Shown piece by piece: positions 27,863 through 37,471 of a stretch of DNA of 64,000 bases. The notes under the pieces are model-generated. The model was given only the letters and a program-made list of their open reading frames with translations. It was not told where the DNA came from and made no database searches. Position numbers and translations under genes: made by a program. The DNA comes from Actinopolymorpha singaporensis. Its GTDB lineage: Bacteria > Actinomycetota > Actinomycetes > Propionibacteriales > Actinopolymorphaceae. Every line of letters starts with the position of its first letter. Within the stretch, counting starts at the first letter, position 1. The stretch lies in contig NZ_LT629732.1 in the NCBI RefSeq assembly GCF_900104745.1, forward strand, positions 3,769,981-3,833,980, read 5' to 3'.

Positions 27863-28627
27863 GTGCAGTCCACTTCGGAAATCGACAGGTCAAGCCGGCG
27901 GCGTATCCTCCCCGAGGTGGGACTGCGGTTCGAGACGCGCTGGTCCGACTCGCCGTGGGTCGACACCGTGTGGACCTGCACAAGCGAGCAGGTCACTGCA
28001 ATGACGTCCGTCGCAGGGGTGCGCTGGGGCCTGGTGTTCTGGGAGCAGGACGGCCGGGGGTACGCGGCCATCACCGGCCCCGAGACCCGGACAGGCACGG
28101 CGCCGGTGCCGGTGGGCGCGACCTTCACTGGCATCGAGTTCGCCGTGGGCACCTCGTTGCGGGCGGTGCCCGCGCCGGCTCTGGTCGACGGCGGCATCGA
28201 ACTCCCTGACAGCACGCGCCGGACGTTCCGGCTGGACGGGGCGCGCTGGGAGACGCCGGGACCGGACGACGCCGAGGCCCTGGTCGAGCGGCTAGTCCGG
28301 GCCAGGATCGTGGTCCGTGACCCGCTCGTCGCCGAGGTGCTGCGGGGCCGCCGCCCGGCCGTCTCGGCGCGCACGGTCGAACGCCGGTTCCGCGCCGCGA
28401 CCGGGTTGACGCGGGGCGCCGTCCGGCAGATCGAGCGGGCCCGCACCGCGGCGGAGCTGCTGGCGGCCGGCGAGCCGACCGCCAAGGTCGTCGCCAAGCT
28501 CGACTACTTCGACGAGCCGCACCTGGCACGGGCGCTGCGCTCGTTCGTCGGACGCACCGCTAGGCAGCTTCGCGAGGGCACCGGCGGCGCGATCGCCCTC
28601 GACCTGGATCAGCGTATGACGTCGTAG
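27863..28627 (+). CDS. AraC-family transcriptional regulator
   Basis: The N-terminal ligand domain is of the cupin-like type (RFETRWSDSPWVDTVWTCTS, VRWGLVFWEQDGRGYAAITG). The C-terminal DNA-binding domain has two helix-turn-helices: SARTVERRFRAATGLTRGAV and DEPHLARALRSFVGRTARQL. Length 254 is normal. It overlaps the RibD-like gene tail to tail by 19 bp. Regulators of this type often act on a neighbouring reductase or VOC gene, so that pairing is plausible here. The GTG start is the first in frame; a start farther in, just before VGLRFETRW, is possible. Confidence 0.82.
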   Translation: MQSTSEIDRSSRRRILPEVGLRFETRWSDSPWVDTVWTCTSEQVTAMTSVAGVRWGLVFWEQDGRGYAAITGPETRTGTAPVPVGATFTGIEFAVGTSLRAVPAPALVDGGIELPDSTRRTFRLDGARWETPGPDDAEALVERLVRARIVVRDPLVAEVLRGRRPAVSARTVERRFRAATGLTRGAVRQIERARTAAELLAAGEPTAKVVAKLDYFDEPHLARALRSFVGRTARQLREGTGGAIALDLDQRMTS

Positions 28628-29187
28628 ACCAGCTTCAGAATTCCGTTCGAATAGCTCTCTGACTCCCGTAGCCTCAGCATCTGCTTGTCGCGGTCGGCTC
28701 GGCCGAACAGGCTCTTCCCGGCACCGAGCAGCACGGGGAAGACGAGCAGGTTGTACTGGTCGATCAGGCCTGCGTCGGACAGCCGCCGGGCCAGCTCCGC
28801 GCTGCCGTGGATGAAGATCGCGCCGCCGTCGCCCTCCTTGAGCGCGGCAACATCCTCGGTGGAGCGCAGGATCGTCGTCGGACCCCACCCGTCGACGAGG
28901 GCATCGTCGGACAGCGTGGTCGACACCACATACTTGGGCAGCTCCTTGTAGTCGGCGTGGTCCTCCGAGCCGGGCCAGACTGGCGCGAAGGCCTCGTAGC
29001 TGCGACGGCCGAACATCAACGCCGTCGTGTCGGCGAGCTCCTCGCCCTTGAGCGACCAGGCTTCTGGGACGAACTCGAGGTCCTTGACCACCCAGCCGCC
29101 GCTGCGGTGCTCCTCGCTCGGCCCGCCGCCGGGCGAGTCCACGACGCCGTCGAGCGACATGAAACAGGTGTAGACCACGTCACGCAT
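28609..29187 (-). CDS. dihydrofolate-reductase-fold protein (RibD C-terminal family)
   Basis: NADPH-type reductase fold shared by RibD and DHFR. The start VVYTCFMSLDGVVDSPGG is typical, followed by LMFGRRSYEAFAPVW, KYVVSTTLSDDALVDGWGPT and IFIHGSAELARRLSDAGLID, then LLVFPVLLGAGKSLFG. 192 residues, intact. Stand-alone members in actinobacteria have no proven substrate. It converges with the AraC-type regulator. Confidence 0.88.
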   Translation of the reverse strand: MRDVVYTCFMSLDGVVDSPGGGPSEEHRSGGWVVKDLEFVPEAWSLKGEELADTTALMFGRRSYEAFAPVWPGSEDHADYKELPKYVVSTTLSDDALVDGWGPTTILRSTEDVAALKEGDGGAIFIHGSAELARRLSDAGLIDQYNLLVFPVLLGAGKSLFGRADRDKQMLRLRESESYSNGILKLVYDVIR

Positions 29188-29347
29188 TGTGCTGTCTCCT
29201 CATCATCGGGCGAACTGCTCGGTCCACCTTAGATCGCGGCAGCGGCGACCGTCTTGGACGGAAACGACAGCGGGCTCAGAACGCGAGAGGTGGTTGCCGG
29301 ACTCGGACTAGCGGGCGTCGATTCGAGGCGAAGCAATGTTGGGGGCC

Positions 29348-29693
29348 ATGGCCAGCGTCAAGCAGAAGATCAGCGACGCCCGCGAACCCGTCGCCGACCG
29401 GCGCAAGGCCACGTTGCTCCGACACATCAGGTAGCGGCTGCTCTCCCGCCGGTCGGACGCGCCGCTCGGCTCGACGACGACACCAGCTTGTCGGTGATGA
29501 TTCCAAGCGGCCAGGTCGCAGCCGTCTCCACCAGCGCTCTACCGGCCGACAGGCCAGCGCGTCGGGCGGACTTGGCCTGCTCCTGTTCTTCCTGCTGGGA
29601 ATGCACGTCGTGTACTACCAGTCGGAGATCAACAAGATCATCGACGCGTACAAGGGTGTACTGGAAGGCGAGCGCATTCCGCTGTACCGGTGA
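29348..29693 (+). pseudogene. remnant of a small single-helix membrane protein
   Basis: ATG-started MASVKQKISDAREPVADRRK ends after 28 residues. About 150 bp on, in another frame, GGLGLLLFFLLGMHVVYYQ and a charged tail (IDAYKGVLEGERIPLYR) end at TGA. The two pieces look like the two ends of one small membrane protein broken by a shift, but I recognise no family. Confidence 0.3.
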
Positions 29694-30000
29694 CGAAATG
29701 CGGGCCGGTTCGGGGGCTTGGGGACAGTGGGGGACGCCCTGGATCCGCGAGCGCTACCGCGCTTGCCACTGGCGTGTCGGACCGCCGGTCGGCCCATGGG
29801 GGAGCGGGCCCAGGGGACCGTGGCTGAGGTGGTCGTCGGAGCAGCAGGCTTTACCCACCTCCCTCGGGTCGGGTCCTTAAGACCGGGGGACCGCCTCGGG
29901 CCACAACGGGCAAGCCAAGAACCAGCCCGAGCCGCGGAAGCGTACGGCCCCCGGGTCTGCGCGACTCGATGCAGGACACCGGCCAAGCCAGCCGGCCCTT
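29694..30000. other. no gene recognised
   Basis: GC-rich, with open frames on both strands and no motifs. Confidence 0.35.
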
Positions 30001-30459
30001 TCATGCTTTCCGCGTCGACGCCACAAGGGTTGACACGACCTCCGTACAACGCGGTCCGAGTTTCCCAGCTTCGAGTTGGTCAAGCAGCAGGGCTAGTACG
30101 CGGTCCTTGAGTGCGTGTGCTCGGCGGCGGTAGTCGGCGAGGTCTGCCTCGGGGTGTGCTTCGAGGTCCTGCAGCAGGGCGTCGATGTCGCACCCGAGTG
30201 GGTCCTCGTTCTCCTTCAGCGTGGTCCGTGCCTCGGTGCCGCTGGCCGGGGCGATGCCGGTCGTGTGTCCGGCGATGATGGTGGCCATCCAGGCGAGGAT
30301 CTTCTGGACTCCGGCCTGGTCGGTCCAGCTCAGGTCGTCCTCCTTGACGATTACTCGGAACACGAGGCCCACGACGGTACAGGCAGACACCGACGGCGTG
30401 TGTCCTGTGCCTGGAGAGACCTGGATCTGAGCAGGTCCTTCGACAACGTGCCGCGCCAT
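30001..30459 (-). CDS. hypothetical protein
   Basis: 152 residues without a recognised domain; no signal peptide or membrane helix. The C-terminal half is strongly helical and acidic (DIDALLQDLEAHPEADLADY, RRRAHALKDRVLALLLDQLE). It could be real or the surviving part of a longer gene. The start is uncertain, and upstream frames are no more informative. Confidence 0.4.
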   Translation of the reverse strand: MARHVVEGPAQIQVSPGTGHTPSVSACTVVGLVFRVIVKEDDLSWTDQAGVQKILAWMATIIAGHTTGIAPASGTEARTTLKENEDPLGCDIDALLQDLEAHPEADLADYRRRAHALKDRVLALLLDQLEAGKLGPRCTEVVSTLVASTRKA

Positions 30460-30816
30460 CCGAGCCGTCCCGGCCGCGTAATCGAGCCGCCAGCGGAACG
30501 GGTCCGGACGAGTGAGTGCCGGATCCGTTCGACCACTGCATCGGTGTCAGCCGACGCCCACCTCCACGCCGACGCGCGCTGCCATGCCGTGCCGGCTCGT
30601 TGCTCGATAACCATTTCCTCGCCCGGACGCTCGACTGGGCCCATCGGGTCACCATGCCAGCGCTGGGCGAAGCCTGGCCATCGATTTCCTCTACAGACGG
30701 GCGCGCCGCCAGCCCTCTGAGGCGCGCCGACGGCATGCAACGGCCACTGCGGACAGGGGTGTCGCTGACGACTGGTAAGCATGACCGACATCGCCTGCAA
30801 CCGTCGAGGAGACGTG

Positions 30817-31207
30817 ATGAACGATCCCGCTGGAACTGACCCTCTAGCCATCACCATGTCCGGTGTGGTCCTCGACTCGCTGGACGCGCGTGTGCTCGCT
30901 GACTTCTACAGCAGGCTGCTTGGATGGCCGATCGGCGACTACGACCCGGGTTGGTCAACCGTCAAGAACCCCAGCGGCGGCACGCAGCTCTCGTTCCAGG
31001 GGGAGCCGAGCTATCAGCCGCCGAACTGGCCGACCAAGCCCAACAGCCAGCAAATGATGCTGCACCTCGACTTCAACGTTGATGACCTTGCGGTAGCCCA
31101 CGTGCACGCAGTCGCAGTTTGGCGCAACCCCAGCACCGTGGCAACCGCAGTCGCACGTTCGGGTCTACACCGATCCAGTGGGACATGTGTTCTGTCTCGC
31201 AAGCTGA
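30817..31207 (+). pseudogene. VOC family protein with one frameshift near its end
   Basis: ATG with GAGGAG before it; reads GVVLDSLDARVLADFYSRLL, GWSTVKNPSGGTQLSFQGEP and MMLHLDFNVDDLAVAHVHAV, a VOC fold. At about 31110 the conserved C-terminal strand is found one frame over: GATPAPWQPQSHVRVYTDPV then GHVFCLAS and TGA. That block carries the last metal/ligand strand of the fold. Without correction the gene makes a 144-residue product with a wrong tail. Confidence 0.75.
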
Positions 31208-31533
31208 GCGCCTGGGACCGCGCCCGAACGCGCCTGCATGGACTGACATGAACAGGTGAGCATGGGTTAGCTGCCGTGCTTTCCGCCACGGCTTTTAAGG
31301 GGTCCCTCGCGGTGACTCCCGGGCCGTTCCGCCGAGCGTGGGAAGCGATCGAAGCGGGACGCACCTCAGATTCCCAAGCTGACGGTGCGGGTTTGCCTAA
31401 CGATTGGGCCGGTGCAACCCGTTGACACGTCGCCAATCTCGTAAACCGACTGGCCCGCTCGCTCTAGACAAATCCTGGATTCGAGCTACCGCGACGCCCG
31501 TCGCGCGGCGGACGTCGCGGTAGCCCATATCTC
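31208..31533. other. no gene recognised
   Basis: Convergent space between the VOC relic and the methyltransferase; nothing identifiable. Confidence 0.4.
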
Positions 31534-32319
31534 TCAGGGTTTGAGGGCGCGGGTGGCGTAGTAGCCGGGCAGCCAGCCTGCGGTGGCGTCGGAATGGTGC
31601 GGGGCCTCGTCGAACCCGGTGATCACGAAGCCGGCGGCGAGCTGCCCGCCGATCTGCTCGGCCATCGTGTGGCTGTACTCCAGCGGCGCGTTGGCTCCCC
31701 ACAGCCGCTCGCGCTCCTCTGCCGGGACGTGCGTCAGGTCACTGTACGGCAGGCGGTGGCGGACGACCAGCTCGCCGCGGGTGTCCATGGCCTCGTGGTC
31801 GAACAGGTACACGTCAGGGTTGAGGAAGCCGCACAGCAGCGCGCCGCCCGGCCGCAGCACGCGGAAGCACTCGCGCCACACGGGTGCGAGCTCGGGCACG
31901 AACAGGTTCGAGACCGGGTTGAGGACGAGGTCGAACGAGGAGTCGCCGAACTCCGACTGGTCGCGCATGTCGCCCAGTACCGTGCGCAGCTGCAGACCCT
32001 CGCGCTCCGCGACCATCTGATCCTGGGCGAGCTGACGCGGTGAGTTGTCGAAGACCGTGACCCGCGCGCCGGCCGCGGCGAGCGTCGGGCCTTGCTGCCC
32101 ACCGCCGGAGGCCAGGCAGAGAGTGTCTACATCGGACAGGTCGGCGGGGAACCACGCCCGGTCGACCGGCCGGTACCCGATGAGCACGACGGACCAGTCA
32201 CCGGCGCGTGCCCGCGCGACGGTCTCGGGGGTGACCGGGCGGGACCACTCGTTGCCGCTTTCGACCTCAAGGTCCCACGCGGCGCGGTTGTGCGCTACCG
32301 GATCAACGCTCACTGGCAT
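31534..32319 (-). CDS. class I SAM-dependent methyltransferase
   Basis: 261 residues. The SAM-binding motif I reads VDTLCLASGGGQQGPTLAAA, motif II VTVFDNSPRQLAQDQMVA, and motif IV FDLVLNPVSNLFV, followed by VWRECFRVLRPGGALLCGFL. This belongs to the Methyltransf_11 group with the unusual SGGGQQ loop. The acceptor is unknown. The gene is intact inside the island. Confidence 0.87.
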   Translation of the reverse strand: MPVSVDPVAHNRAAWDLEVESGNEWSRPVTPETVARARAGDWSVVLIGYRPVDRAWFPADLSDVDTLCLASGGGQQGPTLAAAGARVTVFDNSPRQLAQDQMVAEREGLQLRTVLGDMRDQSEFGDSSFDLVLNPVSNLFVPELAPVWRECFRVLRPGGALLCGFLNPDVYLFDHEAMDTRGELVVRHRLPYSDLTHVPAEERERLWGANAPLEYSHTMAEQIGGQLAAGFVITGFDEAPHHSDATAGWLPGYYATRALKP

Positions 32320-32782
32320 ACGGTAGCGCCGCGGCGACGATCACCGCCCGGGGCGCGCATACCTTCAGCTTCTGGTCCAGGCCTGGTTGCTGTCTCCGTT
32401 GCAGGTCGCGACATTGACCGGGGAGCCGTTTCCGGTGCCGGCGTGTTCAGGCACAGGGCCGGGCTGGGTCGTCGACGCAGTGATCGCGAACCAGGTGAGC
32501 GCCATAGAAGCCGTCCGCCGGCTTGCATCTGAGGGCCACGTGCGCCAGATCACGATGGGTGGCCGACCGGTACCCCGAGCAACTCGAACAACACATCAAA
32601 CTGGACAGCGGAAAGGTCCGCGGATCGGTCGACGTGCGGTGTGGGCTGCTCGGCAAGCCACTGGAGGTTGCACCGCTCGAGTCCTGCTGAGGTGTCGGTG
32701 CCGCTTGTACGGTGCGGCGATGGCCACGATCTGGCTCACCTCGAACGGCGGCGCCGAGCCGCGAGAAGTAGGTTCGGGAGAC
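32320..32782. other. degenerate region left of the IS element
   Basis: The plus-strand pieces WVVDAVIANQVSAIEAVRRL and, in another frame, LDSGKVRGSVDVRCGLLGKP look like broken coding DNA, but I know no matching family. Confidence 0.3.
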
Positions 32783-33820
32783 TAGGGCGTGTTGCGAAGT
32801 CGGTTCGGCTGGGTGGCGGGGTTGTCGCGTGTCGTGATCGACATGAAGAGAGGTCTCCGGTAGAGGGTTCATCGACCAAGAAGAACCTGAAGTACCGGAG
32901 ACCTCGTGGCCACCATAGCGGTGACGAGGCGGTTCGACCTGACCGATGCGCAGTGGGCTGTGCTGGAGCCGTTGCTGCCTGCGCTTTCGCGGTCGGGCCG
33001 GCCGTCGCAGTGGACCAAACGGCAGCTCATCGACGGGATCCGGTGGCGGGTCCGGGTCGGCGCCCCGTGGCGCGACGTCCCGGCCTGTTACGGGTCCTGG
33101 CAGGCGGTGTACGGGCTGTTCCGCCGCTGGCAGCGCGCCGGGATCTGGGCCCAGATCCTGACCGGCCTGCAGGCGCTGGCTGATGCGGCGGGGCTGATCT
33201 GGTGGGACTTGAGCGTGGACTCCACCATCACCCGGGCCCACCAACACGCCGCGGGTGCTCGGACCTGCCCCGGCCTTCAGGCCGAACCGCCCGGCGGGGT
33301 TTCGGTTGAGCCGTCCGACCATGCGCTGGGGCGTTCTCGTGGCGGGTGGTCGACCAAGCTGCACCTGGCATGTGAGCAGAACCAGATGTTGATGTCGCTG
33401 GTCCTGACCCCCGGCCAGGCCGGTGACAGCCCACAGATGATTCGGGTCCTGGAACAGGTCCGGGTGGCCCGCCCCGGTGGCGGCCGGCGCAGGACCCGGC
33501 CGGTGCGTGTCTTAGCGGACAAGGCCTACACCGCCGTGGGTAACCGGGTCTACCTACGCCGTCGCCAGATTAAGGCCACCATCCCGTCCAAGGCCGACCA
33601 GGACGCCAACCGGGCAAGGAAAGGCTCCCGCGGCGGATGCCCTCCGGCCTTCGACGCCGAGATCTACAAGCCGGCGCCACGCCGTGGAGTGCGGCATCAA
33701 CCGACTCAAACGCCACCGCGCCACCGCCACCCGCTACGACAAACTCGCCGTCCGCTACGAAGCCACCATCCACATCAGCACCATCAACGACTGGCTCCAC
33801 CGAATTTGAAACACGCCCTA
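32783..33820 (+). mobile_element. IS5-family insertion sequence
   Basis: Ends are imperfect inverted repeats (left GGGCGTGTTGCGAAGTCGGT; right, read inward, GGGCGTGTTTCAAATTCGGT), flanked by TA within CTAG on both sides, the target duplication of the IS427-like group of IS5. About 1.03 kb with one transposase gene. It lies about 100 bp from the tRNA-Arg end of the island. Confidence 0.85.
32906..33809 (+). pseudogene. IS5-family transposase with a late frameshift
   Basis: N-terminus RRFDLTDAQWAVLEPLLPAL and RWRVRVGAPWRDVPACYGSW are typical of IS5. The first two catalytic acids are in WDLSVDSTITRAH and [10 protein letters not shown]. At about 33671 the frame breaks; the true C-terminus ([20 protein letters not shown] and TINDWLHRI) lies in the neighbouring frame and ends at TGA 33807-33809. 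The third catalytic acid (the Glu of VECGIN) is beyond the break, so the transposase should be dead. Confidence 0.85.
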
Positions 33821-33919
33821 GGGGGCCGGTCGCACCAGCAGTCTGCGTTTCGCACCCCGTCCCGCACCCCGGGGAGGGGCCAGACTGGCCTGGACGCGCT
33901 GGAGTCGGCTGTCAGGCGG

Positions 33920-33985
33920 GACGTATTCGCAGGTCAGAGCGGGTGCGCCCGGGAGGATTCGAACCTCCGACCATCGGATTAGAAG
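33920..33985. repeat. attachment-site repeat (att, tRNA-proximal), 66 bp
   Basis: Perfect copy of 23629-23694, overlapping the 3' part of the intact tRNA-Arg. Similarity extends left to 33844 with mismatches and includes the 26-bp motif at 33848-33873. Confidence 0.85.
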
Positions 33986-34016
33986 TCCGGTGCTCTATCC
34001 GCTGAGCTACGGGCGC
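33944..34016 (-). tRNA. tRNA-Arg, anticodon UCU
   Basis: 73 nt without encoded CCA. Acceptor GCGCCCG/CGGGCGC, D stem GCTC/GAGC, T arm GGAGG-TTCGAAT-CCTCC, discriminator A. The anticodon loop CTTCTAA gives anticodon TCT, read for AGA/AGG. Pair 27-43 is a C-A mismatch, so the anticodon stem has four good pairs. The same 43A is in the duplicated fragment at 23653-23694, so the mismatch is not a local error. Confidence 0.95.
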
Positions 34017-34231
34017 TGGTCTGCGTCGGAATGACCGCATCCTGCTTCGTCGCGGCAAGAGCGTAGTGGCCATGCCGGACGCGGACAGACTAGTACCCGC
34101 CTAGCGCGTGCCGGTTTTCTGTCCACAGATCGCGGTTCGGCGGCTTTGTCCACAGCCCGGGTGCGGGCGGGCCGAGCCGCTGGCGATCCGGGCCAAGGTG
34201 GTGACCACAGATCACGAAGAAGGGTCGCCCC

Positions 34232-34849
34232 ATGAACGAGACGATGATCACCATCGCCGGCAACGTCGCCACCGAGCTGCGCTTCGTCCGCTCAGATCGC
34301 GGCACGTCGCTCGTGTCCTTTCGGCTCGCATCGACCCCGCGGCGCTACGACCGCAACCAGGGCGGTTGGGTGGACGGCCATACGACCTACGTCACGATCG
34401 TCTGCTGGCGCACCCTCGCCGAGAACGTCGCCGGCAGTCTCCACAAAGGAGACCCAGTGGTCGTCTTCGGCCGGCTCCGGGTGGAGAACTGGGAGCGTGA
34501 AGGGAAGACGGGCACGACCGTCGAGGTCGAGGCCCAGGCGCTCGGCCACGATCTGTCACGGGGGACCTCGGCCTTCCGGCGAACCCGCCGTGAGCAGCGT
34601 GAGGGAATCTCCGACACCTCGCTGGCTGAGGAACTGGCCAGGAGCTGGGACACCGGCGAGCCTGCCGACGGCCCTGACGTGACGGGCGAGGAAGCGACAT
34701 CCAGCGGCACCGACAGCCCCCACGGGCACACAGATGTCGGCGTCGATCACCCCGAGGACGGCGCGATGCCCACGCGCCGGCGCGGCAGTGGCCAAAGCCC
34801 CCTGGCCGATGCCGTCACCTCGGACGACGCCGATCGGCGGGCTGCCTGA
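34232..34849 (+). CDS. ssb: single-stranded DNA-binding protein (paralogue type)
   Basis: Binds single-stranded DNA in replication and recombination through an N-terminal OB fold (residues 1-110): MITIAGNVATELRFVRSDRG, STPRRYDRNQGGWVDGHTTY and WRTLAENVAGSLHKGDPVVV are typical. The C-terminal 95 residues are disordered and acidic but end SDDADRRAA, without the acidic DDDIPF-like tip that recruits partner proteins in the main SSB. This is therefore probably the second, non-essential SSB. GAAGAAGGG lies upstream of the ATG. Confidence 0.88.
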   Translation: MNETMITIAGNVATELRFVRSDRGTSLVSFRLASTPRRYDRNQGGWVDGHTTYVTIVCWRTLAENVAGSLHKGDPVVVFGRLRVENWEREGKTGTTVEVEAQALGHDLSRGTSAFRRTRREQREGISDTSLAEELARSWDTGEPADGPDVTGEEATSSGTDSPHGHTDVGVDHPEDGAMPTRRRGSGQSPLADAVTSDDADRRAA

Positions 34850-34852
34850 CCA

Positions 34853-34875
34853 GCCCGCCAGCAGAGAGAGCGGGC
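34853..34875. terminator. short hairpin after ssb
   Basis: GCCCGC and GCGGGC form a six-base stem four bases after the ssb stop. Confidence 0.4.
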
Positions 34876-34897
34876 TTCCTGAGTGCCCGCCTCTCCA

Positions 34898-34973
34898 GCT
34901 GCCGGGCGGCGACCTCGGCCGCGGTGTAACCCACCCCCCACCGCGGACGTGCCCCCGGACGCCGCCCGGCAGC
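34898..34973. promoter_or_regulatory. nested inverted repeats in the ettA leader
   Basis: Outer arms GCTGCCGGGCGGCG (34898-34911) and CGCCGCCCGGCAGC (34960-34973) pair over 14 bases. Inside, CCGCGGTG and CACCGCGG pair over eight. In RNA this is a long two-part hairpin ending 67 bases before the ettA start, either the terminator of ssb or a leader attenuator. Confidence 0.55.
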
Positions 34974-35040
34974 ACCCTCACGTCGCCGGTGTTGCAGGAT
35001 GGTAGTTGTCTTGTTTGCCCCCGACCCCGAGGTGAATCGC

Positions 35041-36723
<1,683 letters not shown>

Positions 36724-36834
36724 CGCTGGTCAGGCAGCCGGCGCGCGCCGCTCGGTGAGCGCCGTGCCGGCTGCGACGCGCCGACAGCGGCGCTTACGCG
36801 ATCATCTGTCACGGTTGGTCCAGGGCGGGCAGGC

Positions 36835-37410
36835 TCAGCCTGCAGCCGACATTTGCGGGGTGGTAGGTGCGCCGGCATCCGCCACCCCGTTGTCGTTTCC
36901 GTCGTCCGGGCACCCCGGTGCGGCGTCACCGACGCGGTCACGCCGCTTGCCTGCCAACGCCGCCGTGTTGCGGGCGCTCACTGCCGCGAACACCCGGCCG
37001 AGCGCAGCCAGGTCGTCCTCGCTCACCAGGTCGATCAGCCCGTCCCGCACGCCCGCGACGTGGTGCGGGGCCGTCTCCACCAGTCGGGCGTACCCCTCCT
37101 CCGTGAGACGAGCCAGGACACCTCGCCGGTCGGACGGGCAGGCTTCGCGCTCGACCAGGCCGGCGGCCTCCATCCGCGCGATGGTGTGCGTGAGCCGGCT
37201 TCGTGAGTGATGCACGGATTGGGCGAGTTCGGCCATCCGGAGCGTGCGCCCCGGTGACTCCGACAGCCGAACCAAGATCTCGTACTCCGGCATCGACAGC
37301 CCCAGGGCCCGCAGATCGCGGTCGATGCGCTCCATCAACTGCGCGCTACCGAGGAGGTAGGCGCGCCAGGCTCGCTGCTGCCCAGCGCTGAGCCACTTCG
37401 TTGATCCCAT
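36835..37410 (-). CDS. MarR-family transcriptional regulator
   Basis: Winged-helix repressor, 191 residues. Core: MPEYEILVRLSESPGRTLRM, AELAQSVHHSRSRLTHTIAR (recognition helix) and VEREACPSDRRGVLARLTEE (wing). The C-terminal dimerisation helices are followed by a disordered tail rich in D, G and T. The ATG giving MGSTKWLSAG fits the family; a longer start 12 codons upstream would overlap the operator. It is divergent from the YceI gene, with two palindromes in between, which suggests that it represses itself and yceI. A long antisense extension of this frame through the YceI gene is not coding. Confidence 0.9.
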   Translation of the reverse strand: MGSTKWLSAGQQRAWRAYLLGSAQLMERIDRDLRALGLSMPEYEILVRLSESPGRTLRMAELAQSVHHSRSRLTHTIARMEAAGLVEREACPSDRRGVLARLTEEGYARLVETAPHHVAGVRDGLIDLVSEDDLAALGRVFAAVSARNTAALAGKRRDRVGDAAPGCPDDGNDNGVADAGAPTTPQMSAAG

Positions 37411-37426
37411 GCGTTCAGCATACTCG

Positions 37427-37446
37427 ATGGTTGACACTTCAACCAT
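37427..37446. promoter_or_regulatory. probable MarR operator 1
   Basis: ATGGTTGACACTTCAACCAT: eight-base arms around CACT, located 17 bp before the marR ATG. The TTGA...TCAA core is what MarR dimers usually bind. Confidence 0.6.
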
Positions 37447-37471
37447 AGTCCTGGCACTATGGCGAACGTAA

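Larger units (their letters stand above)
23629..33985. mobile_element. genomic island integrated at tRNA-Arg(UCU), about 10.2 kb
   Basis: The tRNA gene is read leftward, so an integrating element must sit on its left with the intact tRNA at one end and a duplicated 3' part at the other. This is exactly what is seen. Cargo: a broken GAF-ANTAR regulator, a hypothetical protein, DUF5994, a repeat coiled-coil protein, an AraC regulator, a RibD-like reductase, a broken VOC gene, a methyltransferase and an IS5 copy. No intact integrase, relaxase or phage gene is present, so the element is a fixed remnant. Confidence 0.75.

Noticed and set aside
29694-30000. Structured RNA or intron remnant
   Set aside because: I could not place any conserved RNA motif; GC-rich pairing alone is not evidence.
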